Shown here: positions 19,752 through 21,099 of the stretch, one piece after another
How the letters are laid out: the number at the start of each line of letters is the position of its first letter
Numbering within the stretch: position 1 is the stretch's first letter
Source: JBDRLH01 sp043813215
GTDB taxonomy: Bacteria > Patescibacteriota > Minisyncoccia > Minisyncoccales > JAQTPW01
Assembly (NCBI GenBank): GCA_043813215.1
Contig: JBDRLH010000007.1
Coordinates: forward strand, 1-21,099
Direction: 5' to 3'
Length of the DNA: 21,099 nt
The notes under the pieces: model-generated
The model's input: only the letters and a program-made list of their open reading frames with translations
What the model was told of the DNA's origin: nothing
Database searches by the model: none
Program-made: the position numbers and the translations under genes

Positions 19752-20951
19752 ATGGCAGAAAAAGAAAAATTTTTAAGAGTAAAGCCTCACGTTAACATCG
19801 GCACCATCGGCCACGTTGCCCATGGTAAAACCACGACAACCGCGGCGATTTTGCATGTTTTATCATTAAAGGGGTTAAAAGCCTCGGTAAAAGGAGTAGA
19901 TGATTTAAACGCTGCACCCGAAGAAAAGGCCAGAGGTTTGACGATTTCCGTCTCGCACGTTGAATATGAAACAGAAAACAGGCATTATGCCCATATTGAC
20001 TGTCCGGGTCACGCCGACTACATCAAAAATATGATTACCGGCGCCGCCCAGATGGATGGAGGAATTTTAGTGGTTTCGGCTCCTGACGGCCCGATGCCTC
20101 AAACCAGAGAGCATCTTTTATTGGCTCATCAGGTAGGGCTCCCGTCCTTGGTGGTATTTTTGAATAAAACAGATCAGGTTGATGATCCTGAAATTATTGA
20201 TTTGGTTGAATCAGAAGTCAGAGAGCTTCTCAAAAAATATGAATTTCCGGGAGATAAAACTCCCATAATAAGAGGCTCGGCCATGAAAGCTTTGCAGGCA
20301 AAATCAGCTGATGATGCTGATGCCAAGCCGATTTTGGATTTGATGAAAGCAGTTGATGAATTTATCCCGACCCCCGTCAGAGAATTGGATAAGCCCTTTT
20401 TAATGGCCGTGGAAGATGTCTTTACTATTGCCGGTCGGGGTACAGTGGCTACGGGCAGAATTGAAAGGGGCATTGTTAAACCAAACGACGAAGTTGAGCT
20501 GATCGGCATAAAACCCACCATAAAGACGACAATTGTCAGCGTTGAAATGTTTAATAAAATTTTGGATGAAGGCCAAGCCGGAGATAATGTCGGAGCACTT
20601 TTACGTGGTCTCAAAAAAGAGGATGTAGAGCGAGGACAAGTTTTGGCAAAAACGGGGAGCATTACTCCTCATTCTGAATTTGAAGGCGAAGTTTACGTTT
20701 TAACAAAAGAAGAAGGTGGCAGGCACACCCCGTTCTTTACGGGATATAAGCCTCAGCTTTATTTTAAAACCACCGATATTACCGGAGATGTGACTTTGCC
20801 CCAAGGTACCGAAATGGTCATGCCGGGCGATACAGCCAGCTTGTCGGTCAAAATGATAGTGCCCATTGCCATGGAAGAAAAGCAAAGATTCGCCATCAGA
20901 GAGGGCGGAAAAACCGTGGGCGCGGGAGTCGTCACTAAAATTATCAAATAG
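19752..20951 (+). CDS. tuf: Elongation factor Tu
   Basis: 399-residue GTPase that brings aminoacyl-tRNA to the ribosome. G1 GHVAHGKT (20-27), switch I APEEKARGLTIS, G3 DCPGHADY, G4 NKTD, G5 GSAMKAL; domains 2 and 3 follow with EDVFTIAGRGTVATGRIERG and VKMIVPIAMEEKQRFAIREGGKTVGAGVV. The P-loop Asp of the nearly universal GHVDHGKT is Ala23 (codon GCC, 19818-19820). The normal catalytic His of CPGHADY is kept. It has its own promoter and precedes rpsJ by 17 bp. No second tuf copy is in the window. Confidence 0.96.
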   Translation: MAEKEKFLRVKPHVNIGTIGHVAHGKTTTTAAILHVLSLKGLKASVKGVDDLNAAPEEKARGLTISVSHVEYETENRHYAHIDCPGHADYIKNMITGAAQMDGGILVVSAPDGPMPQTREHLLLAHQVGLPSLVVFLNKTDQVDDPEIIDLVESEVRELLKKYEFPGDKTPIIRGSAMKALQAKSADDADAKPILDLMKAVDEFIPTPVRELDKPFLMAVEDVFTIAGRGTVATGRIERGIVKPNDEVELIGIKPTIKTTIVSVEMFNKILDEGQAGDNVGALLRGLKKEDVERGQVLAKTGSITPHSEFEGEVYVLTKEEGGRHTPFFTGYKPQLYFKTTDITGDVTLPQGTEMVMPGDTASLSVKMIVPIAMEEKQRFAIREGGKTVGAGVVTKIIK

Positions 20952-20968
20952 ATTCAAAAGAGCGCGAG

Positions 20969-21099
20969 ATGATAAAGAAAACCAGCACACAAGAAACAAC
21001 GGATCAGAAACAAAAAATCCGCATAAAATTGAGAGCTTACGACCATAAAGTAATTGACAGTTCGGCAAAACAAATTGTTGAAACGGCCTTGCGCTACGG
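20969..21099 (+). CDS. rpsJ: Ribosomal protein uS10 (3' partial)
   Basis: The first 43 codons of uS10 before the window ends. After a short N-terminal extension (MIKKTSTQETTDQK) comes QKIRIKLRAYDHKVIDSSAKQIVETALR, the standard start of the family, with the conserved tRNA-side AYDH. It begins 17 bp after tuf. rpsJ following tuf is the usual join between the str and S10 operons. It is cut by the window edge and not damaged as far as seen. Confidence 0.93.
   Translation, partial: MIKKTSTQETTDQKQKIRIKLRAYDHKVIDSSAKQIVETALRY

Noticed and set aside
20174..20662. Minus-strand frame of 162 codons opposite tuf
   Set aside because: Fully within the EF-Tu coding region on the opposite strand, Ser/Thr-rich low-complexity translation, no family features.

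Overview
The window looks like one contig piece from a small-genome, AT-rich, uncultivated bacterium, most likely a member of the Candidate Phyla Radiation (Patescibacteria, Parcubacteria-like). This is inferred from compact short genes, almost no Shine-Dalgarno motifs before start codons (starts follow runs such as aaatttATG), family-typical small proteins (DUF5679, DUF1858, LemA/HtpX, SIMPL), an oversized nucleoside diphosphate kinase, and the order rpsL-rpsG-fusA-tuf-rpsJ. No phylogenetic computation was possible, so the phylum is an inference. No CRISPR array, insertion sequence, phage or rRNA gene was seen.

Layout: (1) 1-2612, a MacB/HlyD-type ABC export operon: membrane fusion protein (5' end cut off), ATPase, permease. 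(2) 2842-6687, cell-envelope and housekeeping genes: HAD hydrolase, SIMPL protein, LemA, HtpX protease, ZIP metal transporter. (3) 6733-7487, a tight three-gene set: a 58-residue single-cluster ferredoxin, thioredoxin, and the catalytic subunit of ferredoxin:thioredoxin reductase. Together they form a complete ferredoxin-to-thiol electron route without NADPH thioredoxin reductase. (4) 7484-11634, a promoter with a perfect palindromic operator, then a Cys-rich ArsR regulator, NifS/IscS, IscU, MnmA and a thioredoxin-DsbD-like membrane fusion. This is a sulfur-transfer and disulfide-exchange operon that the thioredoxin set could feed. (5) 11679-14525, SDR oxidoreductase, DUF1858, DUF5679, a ComEC-type metallo-beta-lactamase protein and NDK. 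(6) 14533-14736, a free-standing structured RNA with its own promoter and terminator (possibly 6S-like). (7) 14840-15358, a PAS-only protein; 15425-15767 on the minus strand, bL28, a 12-bp-stem hairpin and tRNA-Pro(GGG); 15929-16528, an M50 protease. (8) 16538-21099, the str operon, with a leader that carries a terminator-like hairpin, then uS12, uS7, EF-G, EF-Tu and the start of uS10.

The most unusual signals are: loss of the P-loop aspartate in both EF-G (Ser20) and EF-Tu (Ala23); the structured RNA at 14569-14736; a family of 7-bp repeats that occurs as exactly four units at four places, two of them inside mnmA; and the ferredoxin/thioredoxin/FTR set beside an ArsR-controlled sulfur-relay operon.
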